Shown piece after piece: positions 1 to 7,974 of a DNA stretch of 64,000 nucleotides (the stretch's first letter is position 1; every line of letters begins with the position of its first letter). Made by a program: the position numbers and the translations under genes. The notes beneath the pieces are model-generated. The model saw only the letters and a list, made by a program, of their open reading frames with translations, was not told the DNA's origin and ran no database searches. This stretch comes from Pyxidicoccus parkwaysis (GTDB lineage Bacteria; Myxococcota; Myxococcia; Myxococcales; Myxococcaceae): positions 9,042,001-9,106,000 of the forward strand of contig NZ_CP071090.1 of assembly GCF_017301735.1 (NCBI RefSeq), written 5' to 3'.

Positions 1-1
1 C

Positions 2-358
2 GCATGGCTCGCCGCGCACCCGCTGGTGGAGCAGGTCTTCTACCCGGGCGTGGGCGGCATGCTGTCGTTCAACGTCATCGAGGCGGGCCTCGTGCCTGGA
101 GTGCTCGCCTCCGTCCAGGTCTGCCTCTTCGCCGAGTCACTCGGCGGCGTCGAGACGCTCATCACCTATCCAACGACCCAGACCCACGCCGACATCCCCG
201 TCGCACGCCGGGAGCAACTGGGCATCTCCGACCGACTGCTTCGCCTCTCCGTAGGCATCGAGGACTGTCATGACATCATTGCCGACCTTGCCCAGGCGCT
301 CGAAGGAGCCCGCCGTGCGAACCCGCTTCGCGACGCGCTTGCTGCACACGGGTCATGA
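2..358 (+). CDS. Trans-sulfuration PLP enzyme, C-terminal part (cystathionine gamma-synthase/MetI type)
   Basis: Only the last 118 codons are in the window; the frame is open from the left edge to the stop at 358. The segment is the C-terminal domain of the Cys/Met-metabolism PLP family, with the FAESLGGVETLITYP and SVGIEDCHDIIADL blocks that bind the substrate carboxylate and cap the active site. The stretch between FYPG and GGMLSF lacks the roughly 15-20 residues found in E. coli MetB, a short form also seen in its downstream neighbour. It overlaps the next enzyme by 44 bp, and tandem genes of this family in B. subtilis (metI-metC) convert O-acylhomoserine to cystathionine and then homocysteine. 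By position this is probably the synthase step. Substrate specificity cannot be read from the C-terminus alone. Confidence 0.85.
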   Translation, partial: AWLAAHPLVEQVFYPGVGGMLSFNVIEAGLVPGVLASVQVCLFAESLGGVETLITYPTTQTHADIPVARREQLGISDRLLRLSVGIEDCHDIIADLAQALEGARRANPLRDALAAHGS

Positions 359-1427
359 AACCGACCCCGCCACCGGCGCGGCGGCGGTGCCCATCTACCA
401 GGTGTCCATGTTCGACCAGCCAGGACTCGAGCAGCCCGGCGAGTTCGACTACGCGCGCTCCGGCAACCCCACGCGCAAGGCGCTGGAGGGCGTGCTCGCC
501 GAGTTGGACGAGGCCCACGCCGCGTTCGCCTTCGGCTCCGGCATGGCCGCCATCTCCACGGTGCTGATGCTGTTCAGCGCTGGGGACCATCTCGTCGTCA
601 CCGACGACTGCTACGGCGGCACCTACCGCGTGCTGACCCGCGTGTTCAGCCGCTTCGGGCTCAAGGCCACCTTCGTGGACACGAGCAATCCGGACGCGGT
701 GCGCGCCGCCATCCGCCCCAACACCAAGGCGCTGCTGGTGGAGAGCGTCAGCAACCCGTTCCTCAGGCGCACGGACATCACCACCATGTCCATCATCGCG
801 CGCTCGTGCGGGGCGCTGCTCATCGTCGACAACACGTTCCTGTCGCCGTACGTGTCCCGGCCGCTCACCGAGGGCGCGGACATCGTGGTGCACAGCGCGA
901 CGAAGTACCTCGGCGGGCACAGCGACGTCGTCGCGGGCACGGTGGCGGTGAAGACGCCGGCGCTGGCGAAGGAGGTCTACTTCCTCCAGAACGCGGTGGG
1001 CGCGGTGCTGGGGCCGCAGGACTGCTTCCTGCTCCAGCGCGGCATCAAGACGCTGGGCGTGCGCCTGGAGCGGCAGGTGCGGACGGCGGCGGGGCTCGCT
1101 CGCTGGCTCACTGACAGGCCCGAGGTGCGGGAGGTCTTCTATCCGGGCATCGGCGCGGTGGTGTCGTTCCGGCTCGCACGCGATGAATGGGCGGCGCCCT
1201 TCGTGGAGGCGCTCCAGCTTCCGCTGCTCGGCGTGTCGTTGGGGGCGGTGGAGAGCATCGTCACCGTGCCTGCTCGCCACTCGCATGCGTCCGTGCCGCC
1301 GGCCGAGCGGCAGCGGCGTGGCATCACCGACGGGCTCATCCGCTTCTCGGTGGGGCTGGAGGATTTGGAGGACCTTCAGGAGGACCTCGCGCTCGCATTA
1401 GGGCAAGCGGTGCGTGTGGCGGCGTGA
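315..1427 (+). CDS. metC: Trans-sulfuration PLP enzyme, probable cystathionine beta-lyase (MetC-like)
   Basis: A 370-residue fold-type I PLP enzyme of methionine/cysteine metabolism. Visible family blocks are YARSGNPT (about 46-53), GSGMAAIS (74-81), VDNTF (171-175) and the PLP-lysine motif SATKYLGG with Lys197. The GTG at 315 is chosen because AAGGAG lies 6 bases upstream at 303-308; it lies inside the end of the preceding paralogous gene, so the two are translationally coupled. Like its neighbour it has the shortened FYPGIGAVVSF loop. Tandem placement before a methionine importer suggests a lyase acting on cystathionine to give homocysteine. A gamma-lyase or O-acylhomoserine sulfhydrylase cannot be excluded because the family shares these motifs. 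Confidence 0.85.
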   Translation: MRTRFATRLLHTGHETDPATGAAAVPIYQVSMFDQPGLEQPGEFDYARSGNPTRKALEGVLAELDEAHAAFAFGSGMAAISTVLMLFSAGDHLVVTDDCYGGTYRVLTRVFSRFGLKATFVDTSNPDAVRAAIRPNTKALLVESVSNPFLRRTDITTMSIIARSCGALLIVDNTFLSPYVSRPLTEGADIVVHSATKYLGGHSDVVAGTVAVKTPALAKEVYFLQNAVGAVLGPQDCFLLQRGIKTLGVRLERQVRTAAGLARWLTDRPEVREVFYPGIGAVVSFRLARDEWAAPFVEALQLPLLGVSLGAVESIVTVPARHSHASVPPAERQRRGITDGLIRFSVGLEDLEDLQEDLALALGQAVRVAA

Positions 1428-1590
1428 GCGGCACGTCGGGTTGACACGCTCGCGGCAATTCATTACCTGAAGGGCCGATGCTCGTGTTCGTCGCCATGGT
1501 CGGGTCCTGTCGCGGAGGCATGTGTTGTCATGCCCCCACGGGTCCGTCCGTTCGCGCGCGCTGAGCCTCACTCACGCACCTCGCGTCGTC

Positions 1591-1624
1591 ACGGCCCGTT
1601 ACCCGCTCTCCGGGAACGGGCCGT
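1591..1624 (+). terminator. Strong hairpin between metC and metN (terminator or attenuator)
   Basis: A perfect 10-bp inverted repeat (1591-1600 with 1615-1624) is extended inside by CCCG/CGGG around a CTCTC loop, with one bulged A, giving a stem of about 14 bp. It is followed by TCCTTTTCC, a weak T-rich tract. It lies 164 bases after the metC-like stop and 78 bases before the repeat ORF. It may end the biosynthetic transcript or act as an attenuator for metNIQ. The stretch 1428-1590 has a TTGACA at 1441 but no convincing -10 element, and I could not recognise a known SAM riboswitch core in it. Confidence 0.6.
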
Positions 1625-1701
1625 TCCTTTTCCGCCTCCCGCCGTCGCGCTGGAGGCGGTCCCCTAGCCAGTCGTGGCGGCATTCCGCCGAGGAGTCTCG
1701 G

Positions 1702-2049
1702 ATGTATCGCGGTACCCAAGAGGACGCGGTGTCCCCGCGTTCGGACAACCTCTCTACCGATGACATCGGCGAAGAGAATGCGGTGGTGTCTCCCGCCATC
1801 CCGCGTACCACCTCGGAGCCAACGGTGGCGCCTTCCGCCATCGCTCGTTCCACCTCGGAGCAAACGGTGGCGTCTTTTGCCACCCCTCGTTCCGCCTCCG
1901 AGCGGACGGTAGTGCCTTCCGCCATCCATCGTTCCACCTCGGAGCTAACGGTGGCGCCTCCCGTCATCCCGCGTTCCGCGAGGCATCCCTCCGGCTTCCG
2001 CTCGAAGGTAGTAACTCGCTCGCTCCGCCGGCAGGTGCGCCGTGATTGA
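1702..2049 (+). CDS. Small repeat protein of unknown function (14-residue tandem repeats)
   Basis: I do not recognise this 115-residue ORF. It starts at ATG 1702 with GAGGAG about 6 bases upstream and overlaps the metN start by 8 bp. Residues 35-90 are tandem 14-residue units of the form R-[ST]-[TA]-S-E-x-T-V-[AV]-P-x-x-I-x, four clear copies (DNA 1804-1971) with a degenerate copy before and a fragment after. There is no signal peptide or membrane segment. The 42-bp repeats keep all frames in register, so an open frame is also present on the opposite strand, which weakens the case for coding. A translated leader coupled to metN is possible. Its codon use is less GC-biased than its neighbours. 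Confidence 0.4.
   Translation: MYRGTQEDAVSPRSDNLSTDDIGEENAVVSPAIPRTTSEPTVAPSAIARSTSEQTVASFATPRSASERTVVPSAIHRSTSELTVAPPVIPRSARHPSGFRSKVVTRSLRRQVRRD
1804..1971. repeat. Four tandem 42-bp repeats upstream of metN
   Basis: Units at 1804-1845, 1846-1887, 1888-1929 and 1930-1971 share a core of CGTTCCACCTCGGAG, then ACGGTGGCGCCTTCCGCCATC with point differences. A degenerate unit precedes them (about 1762-1803) and a fragment follows. The 42-base period is a multiple of three and codes 14-residue units in the overlying ORF. Confidence 0.9.
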
Positions 2050-3037
2050 GCTTCGCGGCGTCAGCAAGGTGTACGGGCAGGGCAGGCAGGAAGTGCCGGC
2101 CCTTCGCAACGTGTCACTGCGAGTGGAGTACGGCGAGGTGTTCGGTGTGCTCGGGCAGAGCGGCGCCGGCAAGTCCACGCTCATCCGCTGCTTGAATCTC
2201 CTGGAGCGTCCCACCACTGGCGAGGTGCGGGTGGACGGGCGCGACATGCTGTCACTCGGGCCCGATGAGCTGCGCGTGGCGCGCCAGGGCATCGGGATGA
2301 TTTTCCAGCACTTCAACCTCTTCTCCTCGCGGACGGTGGCCGGCAACGTCGCCTTCCCGCTGGAGGTGGCGGGCTGCTCGCGCGTGCACATCCGCGAGCG
2401 CGTGGCGGAGTTGCTGGAGTTGGTGGGCCTGTCCGACAAGGCGAATGCGTACCCGGCGCAGCTCTCGGGCGGGCAGAAGCAGCGCGTGGGCATCGCCCGG
2501 GCGCTGGCTCCCCGGCCGCGCGTGCTGCTGTCCGACGAGGCCACGTCCGCGCTGGACCCGGAGACGACGCGCTCGGTGCTCGGACTGCTGCGGGACATCA
2601 ACCGCCAGCTCGGGCTGACCATCCTGCTCATCACCCACCAGATGGAGGTGGTGAAGTCCATCTGCGACTCGGTGGCCGTGCTGGAGCGCGGGCGCGTGGT
2701 GGAACAGGGCAAGGTGGTGGACCTCATCGCCCGCCCCAGCACACGGTTGCACGAGCTGTGCTACCCGACCTCCTCGACACGGAACGGCGTCGTGTCCCAG
2801 GGAGGACGCAGGGTGGAGCTGTCCCTGGTGGGCGAGCACTCCACGCGTCCCATCCTCACCACGCTGGCGCGGCGCTTCGGCGTGGACGCGTGGCTGCTGG
2901 AGGGCTCCATGGAGCGAGTCGGGGAGACGCGCGTGGGCCGGCTCCTCTTCGAGCTCACGGGTCCTCGGGAGGCCGTGGACGGCGCACTGGGTTTCTTGCG
3001 CGAGCAGGGCCTGACACTGGAGGCGCCTCATGTCTAG
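2042..3037 (+). CDS. metN: Methionine ABC importer ATP-binding subunit
   Basis: This 331-residue ATPase energises uptake of D/L-methionine through MetI. Walker A GQSGAGKST is at residues 38-46. The LSGGQKQR signature, the Walker B region with DEATSALDP and the TILLITHQMEVV switch region follow. The C-terminal 75 residues are the NIL domain that binds methionine and inhibits transport when internal methionine is high. The length is close to that of E. coli MetN (343). The GTG start overlaps the upstream repeat ORF, and the 3' end overlaps metI by 8 bp, so the three importer genes form one coupled operon. Confidence 0.95.
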   Translation: MIELRGVSKVYGQGRQEVPALRNVSLRVEYGEVFGVLGQSGAGKSTLIRCLNLLERPTTGEVRVDGRDMLSLGPDELRVARQGIGMIFQHFNLFSSRTVAGNVAFPLEVAGCSRVHIRERVAELLELVGLSDKANAYPAQLSGGQKQRVGIARALAPRPRVLLSDEATSALDPETTRSVLGLLRDINRQLGLTILLITHQMEVVKSICDSVAVLERGRVVEQGKVVDLIARPSTRLHELCYPTSSTRNGVVSQGGRRVELSLVGEHSTRPILTTLARRFGVDAWLLEGSMERVGETRVGRLLFELTGPREAVDGALGFLREQGLTLEAPHV

Positions 3038-3689
3038 CGAGCTCGTGCACTCGCTGTGGGTGGCCACCGGCGAGACGCTCTACATGACGCTGGTGGCCGC
3101 GGTGCTGGTGCTGCTGACGGGCCTGCCGCTGGGCGTGCTGCTGGTCATCACCGACCGGGGCGGACTGTGGGAGCGGCCGGCGCTGAACCGCGTGCTGGGG
3201 ACGCTCGTCAACGTGGGGCGCTCGGTTCCGTTCATCATCCTCATGGTGGCCATCGTCCCGCTCACGCGCGTGCTGGTGGGCACCACCATCGGCACCACGG
3301 CGGCCATCGTCCCGTTGGTGGTGGCGGCGATTCCCTTCATGGGACGCGTGGTGGAGCAGGCCCTGCGCGAGGTCGACTCCGGGCTGGTGGAGGCCGCCGT
3401 CTCCATGGGCGCCACGCGCCGACGCGTCGTCCTCGGCGTGCTGATTCCGGAGGCACTGCCGTCGCTCGTGCGCGGCACGGCGCTGATGGTCATCAGCCTG
3501 CTCGGCTACAGCGCCATGGCGGGCGCCGTCGGCGGCGGCGGGCTGGGCGACCTGGCCGTGAAGTACGGCTACATGCGCTTCCGCACCGACGTGATGCTCG
3601 GCTGCCTCGTGGTGCTGCTCGTGCTGGTGCAGCTCGTCCAGTGGCTCGGTGACGGGCTGGCTTCGCGCTTCGAGCGCGCCTCTTCGTGA
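3030..3689 (+). CDS. metI: Methionine ABC importer permease
   Basis: A 219-residue inner-membrane permease with five predicted membrane segments (first about residues 15-38). The EAA loop is visible as EAAVSMGATRRRVVLGVLIPEALP, the helix that docks on the MetN ATPase. The length matches E. coli MetI (217). Its ATG overlaps the end of metN by 8 bp and its stop lies 24 bases before the metQ start. It forms the transmembrane pore of the MetNIQ complex. Confidence 0.95.
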   Translation: MSSELVHSLWVATGETLYMTLVAAVLVLLTGLPLGVLLVITDRGGLWERPALNRVLGTLVNVGRSVPFIILMVAIVPLTRVLVGTTIGTTAAIVPLVVAAIPFMGRVVEQALREVDSGLVEAAVSMGATRRRVVLGVLIPEALPSLVRGTALMVISLLGYSAMAGAVGGGGLGDLAVKYGYMRFRTDVMLGCLVVLLVLVQLVQWLGDGLASRFERASS

Positions 3690-3712
3690 ACTTCCTTCTG
3701 GAGTCCTCAACC

Positions 3713-4534
3713 GTGAAACGCTTCATCGTTCCCTTGCTGTTCTCCGCCGCCGTGCTGCTGGCCGGCTGCAAGTCACCGTCTGCTGAAACCCCCGCCGCCG
3801 AGGGCGTGCGCACCCTGAAGGTGGGCGTCAATCCGGTGCCGCATGGAGAAATCCTGCGGGCCGCCGCGGCCGTCGCCCTGCGTGAGGGCGTGCGCATCGA
3901 GGTGGTGGAGTTCACCGACTACGTGCAGCCGAACATCGCGCTGTCGGATGGGCAGCTCGATGCGAATTACTTCCAGCACGTGCCGTACCTGGAGCGCTTC
4001 AGCGCGGACCGGAACCTGTCGCTGAGCAGCGTGGGCCCGGTGCACCTGGAGCCGCTGGGGCTCTACTCCGTCAACTACCGCCAGCTCGCGGAGCTGCCCG
4101 AGGGCTCGCTGGTGACGATTCCCGCCGACCCCAGCAACGCGGCCCGCGCACTGCGACTGCTGGAGGCGCAGGGACTGGTCCGGCTGCGCGAGGGCGCGGG
4201 CGCCACCGCCACCGTGCAGGACGTGGTGGGCAACCCGCGCCATCTGGAGCTGCGTGAAATCGACGCCGAGCAGCAGCCGCGCACCCTGCAGGACGTGGCC
4301 GCCGCCGTCATCAACGGCAACTACTTCCTGGAGGCGCAGAAGCACCTGGAGCTGAAGGCGAACGTGCTGGCCCGCGAGGCGCCAAAGGGCAACCCGTACG
4401 CCAACGTGCTCGCTGTGAGAAGGGGCGACGAGTCACGGCCCGAGATTCAGGCGCTGGTGCGCGCGCTTCACTCCGAGGAGGTGCGGAAGTTCATCGACGC
4501 GCAGTACGGCGGCGCGGTGGTCGCGGCGTTCTGA
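3713..4534 (+). CDS. metQ: Methionine-binding lipoprotein of the ABC importer
   Basis: A 273-residue NlpA/MetQ family substrate-binding lipoprotein. The GTG at 3713 gives a classical lipoprotein signal, VKRFIVPLLFSAAVLLAGC, with lipobox LAGC, and GGAG lies about 9 bases upstream. The mature part shows family blocks: KVGVNPVPHGEI, NIALSDGQLDANYFQH, TIPADPSNAARALRLL and NGNYFLEA. It captures methionine outside the inner membrane and hands it to MetI. It is the last gene of the operon; a large inverted repeat follows 51 bases after its stop. Confidence 0.93.
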   Translation: MKRFIVPLLFSAAVLLAGCKSPSAETPAAEGVRTLKVGVNPVPHGEILRAAAAVALREGVRIEVVEFTDYVQPNIALSDGQLDANYFQHVPYLERFSADRNLSLSSVGPVHLEPLGLYSVNYRQLAELPEGSLVTIPADPSNAARALRLLEAQGLVRLREGAGATATVQDVVGNPRHLELREIDAEQQPRTLQDVAAAVINGNYFLEAQKHLELKANVLAREAPKGNPYANVLAVRRGDESRPEIQALVRALHSEEVRKFIDAQYGGAVVAAF

Positions 4535-4584
4535 CGGAGGCCAGGCAGGAGGCCTCCCGAGGCGATGCCTGCCCCATCCTGTTG

Positions 4585-4638
4585 GGAAATGTCGGGGGTT
4601 TTGCGCGGGCGAGCTCACCCAAATGTCCCGACATTTCC
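4585..4638. terminator. Long inverted repeat between convergent metQ and the response-regulator gene
   Basis: GGAAATGTCGGG (4585-4596) and CCCGACATTTCC (4627-4638) are a perfect 12-bp inverted repeat around a 30-base loop; beyond one mismatch, TGTT/AACA also pairs. The 7-mer AAATGTC occurs three times here (4587, 4621, and inverted at 4630), the last two forming AAATGTC-CC-GACATTT. Position between two gene ends favours a transcript-ending or mRNA-stabilising hairpin. The internal palindrome also resembles a protein-binding site. There is no T-tract. Confidence 0.5.
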
Positions 4639-4750
4639 GAACAGGGTGCCCTCGGGCAGCCTCGGGAGCTGCCTCATTCAAGGAGCCGGTGAGGCCACGG
4701 TCCTCCGCTCGAAGGGGCGAGCGGAGTGCAGCAGCCAACCACGCCTTGAA

Positions 4751-6172
4751 TCAGTCCGGACGCTTGAAGTCGTCCGAGCGGACCCCGTAGCGCTTGAGCA
4801 GCCGGTGCAGGCTCTCGCGCTCCATGCCGGCACGCTCGGCGGCGTGGGTGACGTTGCCGCCGAACTCCTGCATCAGCGCGGAGAGGTACTCACGCGACAC
4901 CGCGTCCCGCGCGCTGTCCACCGCCTCGCGGTAGGGCAGCTTCGCCAGCGCCTCGTGCGGAATCCCTCCCGCCGAGCCGCCACCAGCCTCCGCCGCCTTC
5001 GCCGTCACGAGCTCCGGCGGCAGGTCCTCCACGCCGATGCGCGGCCCTTGCGCCACGGCCGCCGCTCGTGCCACGGCGTTCTCCAATTGCCGCACGTTGC
5101 CTGGCCACGCGTACGCCGTGAGGGCGCGCAAAGCCTCCGGCGTGAAGCCCTCCAGCTCCGGCCGGCCCGCGCGGGCGAGGAAGTGCATGGCCAGCAGCGA
5201 GATGTCCTCGCGACGCTCTCGCAGCGCCGGCAGCCGCACCGTCACCACGTTGAGCCGGTAGTAGAGGTCCTCCCGGAAGCGGCCCGCCGCCACCTCCGCG
5301 GAGAGGTCGCGGTGCGTGGCCGCCACCACGCGCGCGTCCACCTTCACCGGCGTCGTGGTGCCCACGCGCCGGACCTCCTTCTCCTGCAGCGCGCGGTTGA
5401 GCTTCACCTGCACCGGCAGCGGCAGGTCTCCAATCTCGTCCAGGAAGAGCGTCCCTCCGTGCGCCTCCTCGAAGAGGCCCGCCTTCGCCATCGTCGCTCC
5501 GGTGAAGGCGCCCTTCGCGTGGCCGAACAGCTCGCTCTCCACGAGCTCCGCCGGCAGGGCTCCACAGTTCACCGCCACGAAGGGCTTCGCCTTGCGCGGG
5601 CTCTCCGCGTGGACGGCTCGCGCCGCCAGCTCCTTGCCCGTGCCCGTCTCTCCGGTGAGCAGCACGGTGAGGTCCCTCGCCGCCACCTGGGACAGCAGCC
5701 CGTGCAGGCCTCGCATCGCGGCGCTCGTGCCCAGCAGGCCGTGGAAGTCCGGCGCCGTCGCGAGCCTCGCCTTCAGTCCCGCCGCTTGCTTGCGCTGCCT
5801 GCGCTGCTCCAGGGCCCTTGCGACGAGCAGGGCCACCTCGTCCGGGTCGAACGGCTTGGAGAGGTAGTCGTACGCGCCCTCCTTGATGGCCTCGACGGCC
5901 TTCGGAATGCTCGCGTACGCGGTGACGAGCACCACCTCCGTGTCGGGCGCGCGCCGCTTCACCTCGCGCAGCACCGCGAAGCCGTCCGCCCCGGGCATCT
6001 GGATGTCCGTCACCACCACGTCGAACTCGCGCGCCGCCAGCCGCGCCAGCGCCTGCGTCCCGTCCGCCGCCTCCGTCACCGCGTAGGCGTCTCCGAGGAT
6101 GCGCGCGAACAGCTTGCGCATGTTCTCCTTGTCGTCCACCACGAGGACGGCCGGCTTCTCCGGCGTGCTCAT
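4751..6172 (-). CDS. NtrC-family sigma-54-dependent response regulator
   Basis: This 473-residue enhancer-binding protein has three parts: a receiver (residues 8-125) with phospho-acceptor Asp56, an AAA+ domain (about 145-385), and a Fis-type HTH at the C-terminus. In the AAA+ domain Walker A is GETGTGKE (174-181), the sigma-54 contact loop is an intact GAFTGA (221-226), and Walker B is LFLDEIGD (242-249). The HTH is in the last 50 residues (VTHAAERAGMERESLHRLLKRYG). When phosphorylated by the kinase encoded just upstream it should activate sigma-54 promoters. Its start overlaps the kinase stop by 4 bp. Targets are not evident from the sequence. Confidence 0.93.
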   Translation of the reverse strand: MSTPEKPAVLVVDDKENMRKLFARILGDAYAVTEAADGTQALARLAAREFDVVVTDIQMPGADGFAVLREVKRRAPDTEVVLVTAYASIPKAVEAIKEGAYDYLSKPFDPDEVALLVARALEQRRQRKQAAGLKARLATAPDFHGLLGTSAAMRGLHGLLSQVAARDLTVLLTGETGTGKELAARAVHAESPRKAKPFVAVNCGALPAELVESELFGHAKGAFTGATMAKAGLFEEAHGGTLFLDEIGDLPLPVQVKLNRALQEKEVRRVGTTTPVKVDARVVAATHRDLSAEVAAGRFREDLYYRLNVVTVRLPALRERREDISLLAMHFLARAGRPELEGFTPEALRALTAYAWPGNVRQLENAVARAAAVAQGPRIGVEDLPPELVTAKAAEAGGGSAGGIPHEALAKLPYREAVDSARDAVSREYLSALMQEFGGNVTHAAERAGMERESLHRLLKRYGVRSDDFKRPD

Positions 6173-7629
6173 GCCATGGCCTCCTGCGCGGGCGACGCGG
6201 GCGGCAGCCGCAGCGTGAAGCGCGCGCCTCCCAGCGGGCCCGTGTCCGTTTCAATCCGCCCGCCATGTGCCTCGGCAATCGCCTGGCTCACCGCGAGCCC
6301 CAGTCCCGTCCCCGAGGGCTTCGTGGTGAAGAACGGCTCGAAGAGGCGCGGCAGGTCCTCCGCCTTCACCCCGGGCCCGGAGTCCGACACCGCGACGCTC
6401 GCGCCACCATCAGGCGCTGCTCCGATGACCAGCGCCACCGTGCCCCCCTGTCCCGCCGCCTCCGCCGCGTTCTTCACCAGGTTGAGCAACACCTGCCGCA
6501 GCCGGGGAGGCCACGCCCACGCGGACGCGTCTCCCTCCACACGCACCTCCACGTCGCCCAGCCGCGAGGACTCGCGCAGCCGCGCCACCACTTCCTCACA
6601 GGCCTCGCGCAGGGGCACGCGCTCACGCGGGCCGCGTCCCGGCCGGGAGAGGTCGAGCAGCCCCTCGACGATGTCCTGGCACCGCACCGCCTCCTCCTCC
6701 ACCACCTTCAGGTCCTCCGCGAGCGCCCCTTCCGCCTTGCGCTGGAGCAACCGCACATAGCCGAGGATGACGCCGAGCGGGTTGTTGATTTCATGCGCCA
6801 CGCCCGCCGCCAGCCGGCCGATGCCCGCGAGCTTCTCGTGCTGGACGAGCTGCGCCTGGTGCTCACGGAGCGCCTCCGTCATCCGGTTGAACTGCGCCGC
6901 GAGCTGGCCGAGCTCGCCCGAGTCCCCTTCAGGGATGCGGGTGTGGAGGTCGCCTCGCGCGAGCCGTGCCGCGCCCTCGGAGAGCCGTGCCACGGGCCGC
7001 GCCACCGAGTTGCCGATGTAGATGCCCACGCCCACGGCGAACAGCGTGGCACCGCCGAGGAACAGCAGGGCCCAGCGGAAGCTCGTGTGTTCCACCGCGC
7101 CCACGTGCGCCTCGAAGGAGCCGATGGAGGTGTCGAAGCGCTGCGCCAGTGAGTCCGCCCCCGCCTGGATTCGCGACACCAGCTCCAGCGCGCGTCCGTG
7201 CGCGGCGGTGATGGCGGCCTGGTCCTTGGCCAGCACGGCCGGGAGGAGCGTGTCGTGGTACAGCCGGTTCAGCGCGTCGCCGTTCTGCTGGATGTCCGCG
7301 ACCCAGGACTGCTCCTGCGCGTCGCGCGCCTGCTCCCGGAGCTTGCGGGTGAGCGCCTCCACGCGGGCCCGCGTGTCGTCGTGGAAGCGCACGTGGCTGG
7401 CATTGCCGAGGATGATGGTGTGCGCGAGGTGCGCGTACTGGTCTCGCACGGCGGTGGCCAGCTCCAGCGCGTCGCGGACGCGGCCTCCTGCCTCGCGCAG
7501 CGCATGCGAGCCATCGCGAATGTCCGCCAGCCGGGCGAGCGCGAAGCCTGACGCGGCCGTGAACAACGCCACCAGCGCGCCGAAGGCCAGGAGCAGCTTG
7601 CGAGTCGTCGAGCCCGAGGTAGAGAGCAT
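6169..7629 (-). CDS. Membrane sensor histidine kinase, partner of the NtrC-type regulator
   Basis: This 486-residue kinase has membrane segments at about 11-31 and 184-206, enclosing a helical periplasmic sensor of about 150 residues. A HAMP domain follows (about 207-260). The HisKA dimerisation domain has His279 in GVAHEINNPLG, and an ATPase domain shows N (LVKNAAEAA), G1 (DSGPGV), F (FEPFFTTK) and G2 (GTGLGLAV) boxes. The periplasmic part resembles four-helix-bundle sensors of the chemoreceptor type. It overlaps the regulator gene by 4 bp, so the pair is co-translated. GAGGG lies just upstream of the ATG. Confidence 0.92.
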   Translation of the reverse strand: MLSTSGSTTRKLLLAFGALVALFTAASGFALARLADIRDGSHALREAGGRVRDALELATAVRDQYAHLAHTIILGNASHVRFHDDTRARVEALTRKLREQARDAQEQSWVADIQQNGDALNRLYHDTLLPAVLAKDQAAITAAHGRALELVSRIQAGADSLAQRFDTSIGSFEAHVGAVEHTSFRWALLFLGGATLFAVGVGIYIGNSVARPVARLSEGAARLARGDLHTRIPEGDSGELGQLAAQFNRMTEALREHQAQLVQHEKLAGIGRLAAGVAHEINNPLGVILGYVRLLQRKAEGALAEDLKVVEEEAVRCQDIVEGLLDLSRPGRGPRERVPLREACEEVVARLRESSRLGDVEVRVEGDASAWAWPPRLRQVLLNLVKNAAEAAGQGGTVALVIGAAPDGGASVAVSDSGPGVKAEDLPRLFEPFFTTKPSGTGLGLAVSQAIAEAHGGRIETDTGPLGGARFTLRLPPASPAQEAMA

Positions 7630-7764
7630 TCCGCCCTCTATATAGGGGAGTGAGGCTCGCGCTGCTCACTGTGCAGCGGCGGAGATGCCCTCCGGGGTGA
7701 GTCCGGCCGTGGGAGGGGACCCGGTAGGCTCGACAGGCTGCTTCCTCTGCCTGGGGGAACCGCG

Positions 7765-7974
7765 ATGCGCTGGCCGGCCATGTGGTTCTGTTCGCTGTCT
7801 CTGGTGGTGCTTGGGTGTCCCGAGGTGCACAGGCCTGGAGGCCTTGCGGATAAGGCTGCTCACAAGGATGCGCTGGAGAGCATTCCCAAGGGTTGCTCAG
7901 AAGAGGAGCACAAGAGGTACTGCGGGAAGGGTAAGGAGAACAGTAAAGACTGTCTTGAACGGTGCTGGGAATGA
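7765..7974 (+). CDS. Small Cys-containing lipoprotein, unknown function
   Basis: I do not recognise this 69-residue protein. It begins with a lipoprotein signal (MRWPAMWFCSLSLVVLGC, lipobox VLGC at Cys18), so the mature peptide is about 52 residues. The mature part is charged and carries three further cysteines (KGCSEEE, RYCGKG, CLERCWE). Its stop overlaps the next start in an ATGA arrangement, coupling it to the Cys-rich protein that follows. The codon bias is less GC-rich than in the metabolic genes. Confidence 0.65.
   Translation: MRWPAMWFCSLSLVVLGCPEVHRPGGLADKAAHKDALESIPKGCSEEEHKRYCGKGKENSKDCLERCWE

Noticed and set aside
1428..1590. SAM riboswitch upstream of the methionine importer
   Set aside because: The expected conserved core of known SAM classes is not recognisable; only the downstream hairpin is clear. 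A covariance-model search would settle it.
7630..7764. CTATATAG as a -10 element for the histidine-kinase gene
   Set aside because: No matching -35 at the right distance, and it would leave almost no leader before the ribosome site.
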